From positions 744,001 through 808,000 of the forward strand of contig NZ_CP162101.1 in assembly GCF_040869035.1 (NCBI RefSeq): a stretch of DNA of 64,000 bases, given 5' to 3'. Made by a program: the position numbers and the translations under genes. Under the pieces are notes generated by a model. The model worked only from the letters and a program-made list of their open reading frames with translations, searched no databases and had not been told where the DNA came from. Within the stretch, counting starts at the first letter, position 1. The number at the start of each line of letters is the position of its first letter. This stretch comes from Vibrio sp. NTOU-M3 (GTDB taxonomy: Bacteria > Pseudomonadota > Gammaproteobacteria > Enterobacterales > Vibrionaceae). Positions 38,369 to 45,887 of the stretch are shown here, piece by piece.

Positions 38369-39556
38369 ATGTCAGAGCTAAAAAAATTATTAACGGAAAG
38401 TAGTACCCAACTTCAACAAATCGAAATCCGAAGTCCGAGAACAATCCCCACGAGCTACTACCCGCTCATTGGTGAATCAGAAGTGATGATTCGGGTTAAG
38501 AAACAGGTTGCTTTCGCAGCCAGTGTTGATTTCCCAGTATTTATTTCGGGAGAGTTAGGGACAGAGAAGAAAAGTGTTGCTTATAGTATTCATTGTCAGC
38601 GAGGCTTAAGAGCAGATCGTTTTGTTTATGTGCCTGCCAATATGCATAACCTACCTGCTTATATCGAATATTTGTCGGATGGGATAAAACAAGCACGAGA
38701 AGGCACTTTGTATCTTTCTGAAGTAGATTTGTTAAGTGCAGAAAAAAAAGACTATTTAATCTCACTGTTTACGCAAGAGGCTTTCCAATACGAGTTAACA
38801 AGTCGCAACGTTAACCTTGTGATATCGTGCACCGAACCACTGCTGATCGTAAATGGGAACAATCAATTTCTCGCCAAACTACTTGGCAATACCACACCAC
38901 ACTTAGAATTATACCTCCCGCCTCTAAAAGAACGAAAGCAAGATATACCACAGCATATTAACCATATTTTGAAAAAACTCTCGTATCACTCAAAACTTCA
39001 GTTATCACCGGATGCTATGACTTTATTGAAGGAGTATGAGTGGCCTGAAAATCTGACTCAACTGCAAAGAGCCATTATGGTAATTGCTTCATGTCGTCGA
39101 AATAATGATATTCAGATAACCGATATTCACAGCGCACAGGTGATCGATACACCAAACGACACTCGGGATATCATTGATGATATTCGTCAGAATAACTTCA
39201 CTTCATATGAACATATTCACCCTTCGTTACTGAAAGCTCTACATTTCATGAGCTTGAATTATACCGAATCCATCAGCTTAGCCGATTTATCAAATGCCTC
39301 TTATACCAGTCCTTCCCACTTATCTTATTTATTTCGCGAGTTTCTAGGACACTCTTTTAAAACCATCTTAGTGCAACTACGGGTGAGAGAAGCGAAGGAG
39401 AAAATTGAGCGCAGTCCGATGTCTAAGATCACCGAAATTAGTTTTTGTTCTGGCTTTGGTGATCTCAGTCACTTTGAAAAAATGTTCAAACGTTATGTCG
39501 GCTGTACCCCACGTCAATTTCGCCAGCAAAGAAGGAATCAAGTGCGGGTAAGTTAA
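38369..39556 (+). CDS. Hybrid regulator: degenerate AAA+ (sigma-54 activator-like) plus AraC HTH
   Basis: Residues ~25-260 follow the bacterial enhancer-binding AAA+ fold (PLIGESEVMIRVKKQV, Walker-B-like EGTLYLSEVDLL, LPPLKERKQDIP, YEWPENLTQLQRAI). The Walker A is GELGTEKKS instead of GExGTGKE and there is no GAFTGA sigma-54 contact loop, so neither normal ATPase activity nor sigma-54 activation is expected. Residues ~285-390 are an AraC/XylS double HTH (LADLSNASYTSPSHLSYLFRE, ITEISFCSGFGDLSHFEKMFKR) in place of a Fis-type domain. Good ribosome binding site AAAGGGAA. It lies 113 nt upstream of the reb genes in the same direction, so it is probably their activator. Confidence 0.82.
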   Translation: MSELKKLLTESSTQLQQIEIRSPRTIPTSYYPLIGESEVMIRVKKQVAFAASVDFPVFISGELGTEKKSVAYSIHCQRGLRADRFVYVPANMHNLPAYIEYLSDGIKQAREGTLYLSEVDLLSAEKKDYLISLFTQEAFQYELTSRNVNLVISCTEPLLIVNGNNQFLAKLLGNTTPHLELYLPPLKERKQDIPQHINHILKKLSYHSKLQLSPDAMTLLKEYEWPENLTQLQRAIMVIASCRRNNDIQITDIHSAQVIDTPNDTRDIIDDIRQNNFTSYEHIHPSLLKALHFMSLNYTESISLADLSNASYTSPSHLSYLFREFLGHSFKTILVQLRVREAKEKIERSPMSKITEISFCSGFGDLSHFEKMFKRYVGCTPRQFRQQRRNQVRVS

Positions 39557-39669
39557 GGTGAATATGCGATTAACTTGATGGAAAGAGCGTATTTTTTCAT
39601 GGAATTCACCAAGTTGTATGCAAGAGATCTCCCTAATATGAATGCATCAAAACAAGCAAGAGCAAGCAC

Positions 39670-39870
39670 ATGGATATTGATGTAGCAAAACTGCTTAACC
39701 AGTTCACACCTACAGCCTCGCGCAACATGGTGCTCAATATGGTGGCAGATTCATTGGGGAAGTCTTCGCAGAATGCAACACATGTTCAGCAGCAGATCCA
39801 AACCATTGTCGTGACGAATACTGCATTGAGCTCTGGGCTTATCTACTCCATAGCGGCAAAAAACGCTTGA
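39670..39870 (+). CDS. Reb-like R-body protein, short type, copy 1
   Basis: This 66-residue protein (MDIDVAKLLNQFTPTASRNM...) contains SLGKSSQNATHVQQQIQTIVVTNTALSSGL, the same N-A-x(3)-QQQ-Q core seen in the RebB-type proteins downstream, but lacks their TDSVTQVNT start. Related in layout to the proteins at 41190 and 42208. The ribosome binding site is weak. First structural gene of the R-body locus. Confidence 0.7.
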   Translation: MDIDVAKLLNQFTPTASRNMVLNMVADSLGKSSQNATHVQQQIQTIVVTNTALSSGLIYSIAAKNA

Positions 39871-39879
39871 ACGGTCTCT

Positions 39880-39900
39880 GGGGTTTCATTGTGAAACCTC
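39880..39900 (+). other. Intercistronic hairpin 1 in the reb operon
   Basis: GGGGTTTCA pairs with TGAAACCTC (one G-U) around TTG. No U-run follows, so mRNA stabilisation or processing is more likely than termination. Confidence 0.45.
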
Positions 39901-39922
39901 AAACCACCAAAGGAGCATGCAG

Positions 39923-40177
39923 ATGCCAGTAAATGACGCAGTCACTGATTCAGTGACGCAAGTGAATACCAAAGTGGTCGGTGAAACACCGGCAATGGCG
40001 GGAGGGAATCTACTTTTGTCTACTAGTCAGGCAATGGGTATTTCCGCATTGAACAGCGTGGGGGCAAACCAACAAGCCACCCTTGTTCATCAAACTTCGA
40101 CAGTGCAGGGCGTGAATGCTTTGCTGACGACGGGCACTGCCGTTTTAGGTCGTAGTGTCGAAATTATCATGGAATAA
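39923..40177 (+). CDS. rebB: RebB-family R-body structural protein, copy 1
   Basis: I choose ATG 39923 (AAAGGAG 8 nt upstream) over 39917; it gives 84 residues starting MPVN as in the next two paralogues. The protein has the RebB pattern: TDSVTQVNTKVVGETPAMA, a central N-x(4)-QQ and a C-terminal TVQGVNALLTTGTAVLGR. RebB-type proteins polymerise into the coiled ribbon of R-bodies known from Caedibacter. This copy is the most diverged of the three adjacent MPVN copies (AGGNLLLS, NQQATLVHQTS). Confidence 0.85.
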   Translation: MPVNDAVTDSVTQVNTKVVGETPAMAGGNLLLSTSQAMGISALNSVGANQQATLVHQTSTVQGVNALLTTGTAVLGRSVEIIME

Positions 40178-40211
40178 GCGAAAGCTAACTAACCACAACT
40201 AGGAGCATTTT

Positions 40212-40472
40212 ATGCCAGTAAATGAACAAGTAACGGACTCTGTAACTCAGGTTAATACAAAGGTCGTTGGTGAAACACCAGCCATGGCTATGGGCAACCT
40301 GCTTATGTCTACTAGCCATGCGCTTAGCAATGCTGCGCACAATGCGACAGCCGCTCAGCAGCAAGCTCAGATCACTATGCAAGCTGCAACCGTGCAAGGT
40401 GTGAACTCGTTAATGGCCATTGGTTCGTCGGTCATTGGTCGTGGTGCAGAAAGCATCATCGAAAAAGGTTAA
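40212..40472 (+). CDS. rebB: RebB-family R-body structural protein, copy 2
   Basis: The 86-residue protein is nearly identical to the next copy: VTDSVTQVNTKVVGETPAMA, NATAAQQQAQITMQAATVQG and VIGRGAES. AGGAG precedes the ATG. The hydrophobic and Ala/Gln-rich repeats suit a self-assembling helical ribbon subunit. Confidence 0.88.
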   Translation: MPVNEQVTDSVTQVNTKVVGETPAMAMGNLLMSTSHALSNAAHNATAAQQQAQITMQAATVQGVNSLMAIGSSVIGRGAESIIEKG

Positions 40473-40511
40473 TTCACTCATCCACCCTTAATTAAAGAAA
40501 AGGAATAACAC

Positions 40512-40775
40512 ATGCCAGTAAATGAACAAGTAACGGATTCAGTCACTCAGGTAAACACAAAGGTCGTTGGCGAAACACCAGCGATGGCAATGGGCAATTT
40601 GCTGATGTCGACGGGCCAAGCTCTAGGAACTGCCGCTCATAATGCGACAAGTGCTCAGCAGCAAGCGCAAATCACCATGCAGGCAGCAACGGTACAAGGC
40701 GTGAACTCGCTAATGTCTATCGGCAGCTCCGTTGTGGGCCGAAGTGCTGAAGGCATTATTGAGAAAGACAGCTAA
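40512..40775 (+). CDS. rebB: RebB-family R-body structural protein, copy 3
   Basis: The 87-residue protein differs from copy 2 at only about 15 residues, all conservative, so the two arose by recent duplication. Same start MPVNEQVTDSVTQVNTKVVG and same TVQGVNSLM end. AAAGGAA ribosome binding site. Confidence 0.88.
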   Translation: MPVNEQVTDSVTQVNTKVVGETPAMAMGNLLMSTGQALGTAAHNATSAQQQAQITMQAATVQGVNSLMSIGSSVVGRSAEGIIEKDS

Positions 40776-40783
40776 TGTTTTCA

Positions 40784-40815
40784 GGTACCTTTGCCAGGAC
40801 GCTGGCGAAGGTACC
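40784..40815 (+). other. Intercistronic hairpin 2 in the reb operon
   Basis: GGTACCTTTGCCAG pairs with CTGGCGAAGGTACC (one G-U) around GACG, 8 nt after the stop of the third RebB copy. No U-run, so it probably protects the upstream mRNA or attenuates, raising RebB relative to downstream products. Confidence 0.6.
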
Positions 40816-40831
40816 GCATTTGGAGTGATAC

Positions 40832-41122
40832 ATGAAAAGCGTGAACACACCGCCAGAATCTGCTGAATCTGCATTTAACGCTGCGAACCAGTCTGTTGCT
40901 CAGTCAACTGCCGTAGCACTAGCTGATGCAACCGATAACTTGCGTAACTTAAATACCCTCAGTACCACCGCAATTGGTACGGCATTAAGCCAGCTTTTAG
41001 AAACCGGTGATCCGAAATACATCAACATCATTGAGCAGGCACAAAAGGTTGTAACCAATGGGGCAGAAAACTTTGGTGTCGTAGGCGAAAAAATTGCAAC
41101 CGTACTCAATGACCGTGTCTAG
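40832..41122 (+). CDS. Reb-like R-body protein, SVAQSTA type, copy 1
   Basis: The 96-residue protein carries NQSVAQSTAVALADATDNLRNLNTLSTTAIG and a C-terminal ETGDPKYINIIEQAQKV. Together with the 42413 paralogue it forms a second Reb-like family in this locus. It has the alternating Ala/Thr/Gln helical character of R-body subunits. TTGGAG ribosome binding site. Confidence 0.72.
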   Translation: MKSVNTPPESAESAFNAANQSVAQSTAVALADATDNLRNLNTLSTTAIGTALSQLLETGDPKYINIIEQAQKVVTNGAENFGVVGEKIATVLNDRV

Positions 41123-41189
41123 TTCATCAACCATGTTTAGCCGTTGGTGAACCAATACTGCTGGTTAAGGGAGGAAAAGAGGAATTTCC

Positions 41190-41612
41190 ATGGAAGAGCA
41201 AAATCCTGAATACAAAAATGAGTTTGAACAGCCCTTATCAAATAATGCGATAGAACAGTTTAATACATTGCAGGGGTTCTCCCCTCAGGCAACAGGTCTG
41301 TTAGAGACAACACTTGCAGATACACTAGGTCTGTCTATGCACAATGCCATCACCAACCAGCAGCAATCACAAATGACCACCGCAGCATCAGTGACCAATG
41401 CATGTGCTCGCCTTTTGCAAACTCAGGCACAGTCTTCCTCAAGTAATAACATGCCACCGCCTGCGACAGAACCAGCTATTGTAGTGAATCCAAATGATCG
41501 TTTGGGTACATCCCTAGAGACTGAACTTGTTGTGGAAGAGGCGGAAAAATCACAAAAGAAATTTAGCTTGTTCGGTTTTCTGAAAATGAAAAAAGGTGCG
41601 GAAGATGAATAG
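41190..41612 (+). CDS. Reb-like R-body protein, long type
   Basis: The 140-residue protein has LLETTLADTLGLSMHNAITNQQQSQMTTAASVTNACARLL at 36-75, a Reb-like core shared with the 42208 protein, followed by a proline/serine linker and a basic tail (KKFSLFGFLKMKKGAEDE) that the other copies lack. The tail could anchor or nucleate the ribbon. Its stop overlaps the start of the next gene. Confidence 0.7.
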   Translation: MEEQNPEYKNEFEQPLSNNAIEQFNTLQGFSPQATGLLETTLADTLGLSMHNAITNQQQSQMTTAASVTNACARLLQTQAQSSSSNNMPPPATEPAIVVNPNDRLGTSLETELVVEEAEKSQKKFSLFGFLKMKKGAEDE

Positions 41613-41865
41613 CCAGCATGTCGTTAAGTTTGATGTTCAGGAACAACTTGAACAAATCAAAACATTCACCGAGCAGCAACAGCAAGAAGTGCAACAACTC
41701 ATTTCAACAACCAAAGCATTCAAAGCTGAAAGCATCACCAGCTCAGTCAATAAAATTGAAACTGAGGTTTCCGGCATGATGAGCGATATTGAATGCCAAT
41801 TGGAGCAAGAAATCGACAACATTAACCAGCAGTTGCAAACGCTACTGCCTAAAGACATTCAGTAA
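41605..41865 (+). CDS. Coiled-coil protein in the reb operon
   Basis: ATG 41605 (AAGGTG 8 nt upstream) gives 86 residues; the GTG at 41596 is less likely. Gln/Glu-rich heptads (EQLEQIKTFTEQQQQEVQQL and IECQLEQEIDNINQQLQ) predict a continuous coiled coil, with no Reb motif. It overlaps the previous gene by 8 nt. A scaffold, chaperone or length-control role is possible but not shown. Confidence 0.72.
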   Translation: MNSQHVVKFDVQEQLEQIKTFTEQQQQEVQQLISTTKAFKAESITSSVNKIETEVSGMMSDIECQLEQEIDNINQQLQTLLPKDIQ

Positions 41866-41876
41866 GAGAGGCCATT

Positions 41877-42140
41877 ATGGCAAAGAAAGTAAACGAACAA
41901 ATCACAGACTCAGTAACTCAAACCAATACACAGGTGTTGGCAAGTGCACCTTCTAATGCAATGGGTAATTTATATACCGCAATGGGGTTAGCGATGTCGA
42001 ATATGAACAATAATGCAACCAATGCGCAGCAACAGGCTCAAATTGGAATGCAAGCCGCGACAGTTCAAGGGGTTAACTCACTCACTGCGATGGGGACGGC
42101 AGTCCTCGGCCGAGCCACAGAAGAAGTCGTGGAAAAATAA
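41877..42140 (+). CDS. rebB: RebB-family R-body structural protein, copy 4
   Basis: The 87-residue protein starts MAKKVNEQITDSVTQTNTQVL and has NATNAQQQAQIGMQAATVQG and AMGTAVLGRATEE, the full RebB pattern, but with a GETPAMA to ASAPSNA change in the first third. GAGAGG ribosome binding site, 11 nt after the coiled-coil gene. Confidence 0.87.
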   Translation: MAKKVNEQITDSVTQTNTQVLASAPSNAMGNLYTAMGLAMSNMNNNATNAQQQAQIGMQAATVQGVNSLTAMGTAVLGRATEEVVEK

Positions 42141-42166
42141 TGGACTCCATTTTGCCAAGGCGTTTG

Positions 42167-42193
42167 GCCAACCCAGTTTGGCCTTTTTTTTAT
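42167..42193 (+). terminator. Internal terminator/attenuator in the reb operon
   Basis: GGCCAA pairs with TTGGCC around CCCAGT and is followed by T9, between the fourth RebB gene and the last two reb-like genes. The next gene has its own AAGGAT site 15 nt on, so read-through or a new promoter must supply it. Confidence 0.75.
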
Positions 42194-42207
42194 TTTAAGG
42201 ATCGGCG

Positions 42208-42399
42208 ATGAGTGAGCCACAAGCAGGAAAAGATCTTGAACAAGTTTCGAAAATGATTGATCAACTGACTGAGTCCGCCATGTCAGACTCGATGGGTTTA
42301 CATATGCAAAATGCTGTCACTATCCAACAGGGGATGCAAGCGGTGGGTAATGCCGCTACTTCAACAGCTTGTGCGTTGATTTTGAAGAAAGGCGGCTGA
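42208..42399 (+). CDS. Reb-like R-body protein, short type, copy 2
   Basis: The 63-residue protein has DSMGLHMQNAVTIQQGMQAVGNAATSTACALIL, matching the core of the 41190 protein without its linker and tail. AAGGAT ribosome binding site. Confidence 0.7.
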   Translation: MSEPQAGKDLEQVSKMIDQLTESAMSDSMGLHMQNAVTIQQGMQAVGNAATSTACALILKKGG

Positions 42400-42412
42400 T
42401 AGGTAGCAGTCG

Positions 42413-42679
42413 ATGGCGAATGAGAGTACGACTGACAAGGCCAAGCAATCGGTCGCTCAATCGACGGCTATCGCGGTGCAGGATGCCGCAGACAATCTGC
42501 GTAATCTTAATACCATTAGCACAACGGCGATTGGTGTTGCTTTGTCAGAACTGCTCGCGACAGGTGACCCAAAGTATGTTCAGGTGATTGAACAAGCACA
42601 AAAAGTGATGGAGAAAGGCACGGCCAATTTTGCAGAATTAGGCAGCAAAGCGGCAGAGGTGGCAAAGAAATTTGGTTAA
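42413..42679 (+). CDS. Reb-like R-body protein, SVAQSTA type, copy 2
   Basis: The 88-residue protein shares KQSVAQSTAIAVQDAADNLRNLNTISTTAIG and ATGDPKYVQVIEQAQKV with the 40832 protein. The operon therefore contains two similar sub-blocks, each ending with this type, which suggests block duplication. It starts 14 nt after the previous gene. Confidence 0.73.
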   Translation: MANESTTDKAKQSVAQSTAIAVQDAADNLRNLNTISTTAIGVALSELLATGDPKYVQVIEQAQKVMEKGTANFAELGSKAAEVAKKFG

Positions 42680-42795
42680 CTGTTGTCATTTTCCTCTTAG
42701 ATGGCGCATTTCCTTGGTAGAGCTTTGGTTTAAAAAAACTGCAGATGATTCTGGTTACTCATCACTATCTCTTACTTAATGACAATGGAGGTTCT

Positions 42796-42882
42796 ATGAG
42801 ATTGTACCCCTTGATTATTTTTATTTGGTTGACGTTTTTAACCTTTTATTTATTTTTCCCGCCCTTAGCGACGGTGTTCTAA
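42796..42882 (+). CDS. 28-residue single-span membrane peptide
   Basis: A perfect GGAGG lies 5 nt before the ATG. The peptide MRLYPLIIFIWLTFLTFYLF plus FPPLATVF is one hydrophobic membrane span with almost no soluble part. It lies at the end of the reb operon, on the same strand, before the hairpin at 42912. Such peptides can be small toxins, holin-like proteins or partners of larger membrane proteins; which applies is unknown. It is too short for standard gene calling. Confidence 0.6.
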   Translation: MRLYPLIIFIWLTFLTFYLFFPPLATVF

Positions 42883-42911
42883 CCGTGTGTGTTCAATGAC
42901 GATAGGCGAAA

Positions 42912-42937
42912 ATGCCGCTTACCTGAGTAAGCGGCAT
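42912..42937. terminator. Terminator between the reb operon and the convergent CBM/DUF922 gene
   Basis: ATGCCGCTTAC and its exact reverse complement form an 11-bp stem with loop CTGA. On the reverse strand TTTT follows, so it serves the 42962 gene best. Confidence 0.75.
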
Positions 42938-42961
42938 CATCATTCGTTAATCGTGACAAGT

Positions 42962-43774
42962 TTAATCTATGACAACACCTTCCGTATAACCATGGTTAGT
43001 TTCTTCATCGTAAATTCTGTCTTGCTCACCGTAATAATTTATAATTCGGTGGGCTTCACCATTGATAGAGTCTCCAATGGTTTGGCAGGACTCGGGAGCC
43101 CAGTAGAAAATGAGTTGTTCAATCTCTTTTGCAGCCTGTACACCGAAGTTGTGGTGGTTTCTTTCGTGGGCCATCAACTTGTCAAAATACGTATCGAATT
43201 TGTGTTTAATATCGCTATTTGCACTTGAACGAAGAGACAGTTTAGGCATCACGTATTTGGTATTAACATTAACTTCAGCGGTCGCGATAGAGCAAATGCC
43301 ATCGCTTTTCGCGTAGGTGTATTTCCAAGCAACGTTATAGTCAGTCCTTCCGTGTCTAGGAACTGTCGTATCATTATTTAGCGCGTGTCGAATATCTTCA
43401 GGCGAGTCAGGGTCGATAAGGTAATAATGCAGGTTTTCAGTCACACTGCTTGTTACCGTTGCCCCTAGTCCATTTTGTGTTGTTTGGGTTGATATGTTGT
43501 TTTGTTCGTCAGGAGCATCTATCGGTGATTGTGGTTCTAAATTGGTGTCAATCACACTGACCCACTTCCATGGGGTTTGCCACGGTTCATTCGAGTTAAC
43601 TACCGGTGTCTCGCCAACGCCTACCCACCACTTTGCTTCATAAATATTCCCTTGATACTCAACTTGGCTTCCACCTTGATAGGATTGAGATGGATTGTAT
43701 GGTGCGGCAGCAAACACATTCGTACTAAGTAGGCTGGTTGTTACGATTAGGGTGCTCAAGATGCTCATTTTCAT
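42962..43774 (-). CDS. Secreted chitin-binding-module plus DUF922 protease-like protein
   Basis: The 270-residue protein has a signal peptide (LIVTTSLLSTNVFAAAP), a CBM5/12 chitin-binding module at ~25-70 (PYNPSQSYQGGSQVEYQG, AKWWVGVGETPV), and a DUF922 domain from ~95 with the putative zinc-protease motif MAHERNHHNFG (HExxH-like variant HERNHH). DUF922 proteins are predicted secreted zinc-dependent proteases. It could act on a chitin-associated surface; that is inference. Confidence 0.78.
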   Translation of the reverse strand: MKMSILSTLIVTTSLLSTNVFAAAPYNPSQSYQGGSQVEYQGNIYEAKWWVGVGETPVVNSNEPWQTPWKWVSVIDTNLEPQSPIDAPDEQNNISTQTTQNGLGATVTSSVTENLHYYLIDPDSPEDIRHALNNDTTVPRHGRTDYNVAWKYTYAKSDGICSIATAEVNVNTKYVMPKLSLRSSANSDIKHKFDTYFDKLMAHERNHHNFGVQAAKEIEQLIFYWAPESCQTIGDSINGEAHRIINYYGEQDRIYDEETNHGYTEGVVID

Positions 43775-44173
43775 AATGTTTCCTTTCTGGTTGTAGAGTC
43801 GTTATAGAACAAGGTGAGGATTAAGGCTCGATATTGATTTATCACTAAATAACAATAATAAATTAATATATTTAATGGTTATTTTAAGTAATTTTGGTTA
43901 AATGAACTTTTAATTGTTATTAAACTGGGTGAATATCAAGTTGAACGAAAGGTTATTGTTTAAGCAAACAAGAGAAACTTGAATTGAGATAACATCGATA
44001 CTCTCTGTGTCTCTATTAGTGAGCAGGTGAAACTGTGTAAATTAAGTTAGGCAATTTTGCGTTAGGTTGATGAAGGGGGGCTGGATGGAACCTAGATAGT
44101 TTGAGTTGGGGGCTGTGCTGCCTCTATCTAGGTTGTATGGCATGGGGTTGAAGGATTATCAGACTCTCATTGC
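43775..44173. other. Intergenic region with long-range inverted repeat
   Basis: About 400 nt, AT-rich, no gene. AACCTAGATAG (44089-44099) and its exact reverse complement CTATCTAGGTT (44124-44134) flank a 24-nt loop; it could end the 44174 transcript or fold as an RNA structure. Confidence 0.45.
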
Positions 44174-45001
44174 TTAATCAAATGAGACCAAAGATTCTTG
44201 CGCATTTACTTGGAAGTATACGTCATGGGCCTTTAGAGCATCTTGGTTTTCATTGCATTTAATCGTGCAAATATCGATGACTTCTTTTAATGTCGCTGCA
44301 AGCGTTAGAATGTGATCATAGTCTTGTCTAATATCATTTATCAAAACATATTCGCGTTGGCCACAAGCAACAATGTCCTGATACGCTTCTTTTAATAGGG
44401 CTTGATCCTGCTTCATCATCGCTTCCTTCATTATTTCACTGGCTACGTCATACAGCCCGGCTTGCTCAGAAATTAACATATTGAGGTTTGCTGACATGGA
44501 CTCAATTGTATTTTTTATTGAGTTGCTAACGTGGCAGCTGACGTAGGTGGTTGCCAGAGCAAGATCGCTGGTATTATGACGTTTCGCATCGATGATCATC
44601 CCCTTGTATTTTTCCCACTCGTCGTCTTGCAATTTACCGACTGCCCACTCTTTCAGCTTTGAGTTTAAGAAAGCGAGAGGCTTGCCAATAAAAGGAACTT
44701 TGTTTACAAGCCACCCGGTCATGGATAACCCTGCGTTGACCACGACAGATTTAGCAGAATCTCGAAATGTGATCGACCCATTCGTAACTTTCACTAACGC
44801 TAATTTTGCTTTAGCCCAGCTTTTTATTTTGGCACTATTTGTCATATTAGGTTTTACATCATAGTGATTTTGAATCACCCATGAGTTAGGGGCTATTTGG
44901 CCTTTTTTAATCGTTCCTTTTTTTAATTGCTGAATAGCATTAATGATTTCTTCACTTTCATAATTTACTGTGTTGAGTTTTTCTAATTCAAAGTCACCCA
45001 T
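44174..45001 (-). CDS. Uncharacterised helical protein, 275 residues
   Basis: The protein is predicted mostly helical with one stretch of moderate hydrophobicity (VVVNAGLSMTGWLVNKVPFI, residues ~87-106) and no signal peptide. The C-terminal half carries several Cys (VSCHVSN, IVACGQ, CTIKCNE). I do not recognise a family. The hydrophobic hairpin-like patch inside a soluble helical protein is reminiscent of helical pore formers, which is speculative. GC content and codon use look lower than in the metabolic genes. Confidence 0.65.
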   Translation of the reverse strand: MGDFELEKLNTVNYESEEIINAIQQLKKGTIKKGQIAPNSWVIQNHYDVKPNMTNSAKIKSWAKAKLALVKVTNGSITFRDSAKSVVVNAGLSMTGWLVNKVPFIGKPLAFLNSKLKEWAVGKLQDDEWEKYKGMIIDAKRHNTSDLALATTYVSCHVSNSIKNTIESMSANLNMLISEQAGLYDVASEIMKEAMMKQDQALLKEAYQDIVACGQREYVLINDIRQDYDHILTLAATLKEVIDICTIKCNENQDALKAHDVYFQVNAQESLVSFD

Positions 45002-45141
45002 GAGTATTTTCCCTCTAATAATATGGATATAAATATCAATGTATCGATCTGCATAGCTTTAGCTAAAGGTCGACTTTAAACAGTGGGGAACTTAATTACT
45101 CAGATGTATGAATGAGATAGGCGGGTAAATACTGGAACTCT

Positions 45142-45179
45142 AAAAACATCCGCCCGAGCTTTTTAACGTGAGCGGATGT
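45142..45179 (-). terminator. Terminator of the Fur-box gene
   Basis: ACATCCGC and GCGGATGT form an 8-bp stem around an 18-nt loop and on the reverse strand lead into TTTTT. Confidence 0.6.
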
Positions 45180-45211
45180 ATGTTTGTGTTATTCAATGAT
45201 GGATTTTAGTA

Positions 45212-45766
45212 CTACAACACCCTTAAACATTGCTCAGGTGGTAGGCTTAATAGCGTATTAGCGAAATTGATTTTTTCATTCCGCCAGCTGAGGGCAGCTT
45301 CTGGGCTCTCTTTTGATCTTCTGTCGGCGTCAAAATAACTGTGTTGTGGTAAGCCATTCGCGGGTGTCATTACCATTGATTGTTCGTTAACTCTCATGGT
45401 GAACAAGAACTGCCCTCGCTGGCCTGATTGTGCCGCTGGGTGGTGTAAGGTGGTGTCGCAGCAATAGCGTTTGTCACGAAGTGCTCGGCAGGTATATTCA
45501 AAGGCGTCCTGTGTTCCTCGCCCCGGGAAAGAGGTGTAAATACTAATACCATCACGTTGTAATGGTTCAGTCCCTGCTGCCAGCTCAACGGCATATTGGA
45601 CTAATCGAAAGCCGAGTACCAATCCACCAATGCTGTTAATGCCACTAAACTGAATAGCACTGGCCAAATTCAGTTGTAGTCGGTCTTCATGTTCATACAA
45701 GTAGAGATTTGGGCTGGCCCAGTCACTTTGAGGAATCAGTAAGTTGGTAATGTCAGAGTGATCCAT
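45212..45766 (-). CDS. Uncharacterised protein behind a Fur box
   Basis: The 184-residue protein (MDHSDITNLLIPQSDW...) is soluble, has two Cys pairs (YTCRALRDKRYCC) and no recognised domain. Residues 35-66 (LASAIQFSGINSIGGLVLGFRLVQYAVELAAG) form a hydrophobic helix. The gene has its own promoter region with a near-consensus Fur box 46 nt upstream and its own terminator. An iron-starvation role is therefore likely, though the activity is unknown. Confidence 0.68.
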   Translation of the reverse strand: MDHSDITNLLIPQSDWASPNLYLYEHEDRLQLNLASAIQFSGINSIGGLVLGFRLVQYAVELAAGTEPLQRDGISIYTSFPGRGTQDAFEYTCRALRDKRYCCDTTLHHPAAQSGQRGQFLFTMRVNEQSMVMTPANGLPQHSYFDADRRSKESPEAALSWRNEKINFANTLLSLPPEQCLRVL

Positions 45767-45811
45767 ATTTATCTCCGCAATGGGTGTTTATCATCAGTGT
45801 AGATACTTTAT

Positions 45812-45830
45812 GTTAATGATAATTATTATC
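45812..45830. promoter_or_regulatory. Fur box
   Basis: GTTAATGATAATTATTATC matches the 19-bp Fur consensus GATAATGATAATCATTATC at 17 positions. It lies 46-64 nt upstream of the start of the 45212-45766 gene and after the stop of the next upstream gene, so that gene is the clear target. Confidence 0.8.
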
Positions 45831-45887
45831 AAATGATATTTATGGAAAGTTGAACTGTTGACGCGAAATACAGCGCAAACCAGAAGC

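Noticed and set aside
39670..42679. CRISPR-like or tandem-repeat array
   Set aside because: The repeated DNA is due to paralogous coding genes of varied spacing, with codon-level divergence and separate ribosome binding sites.
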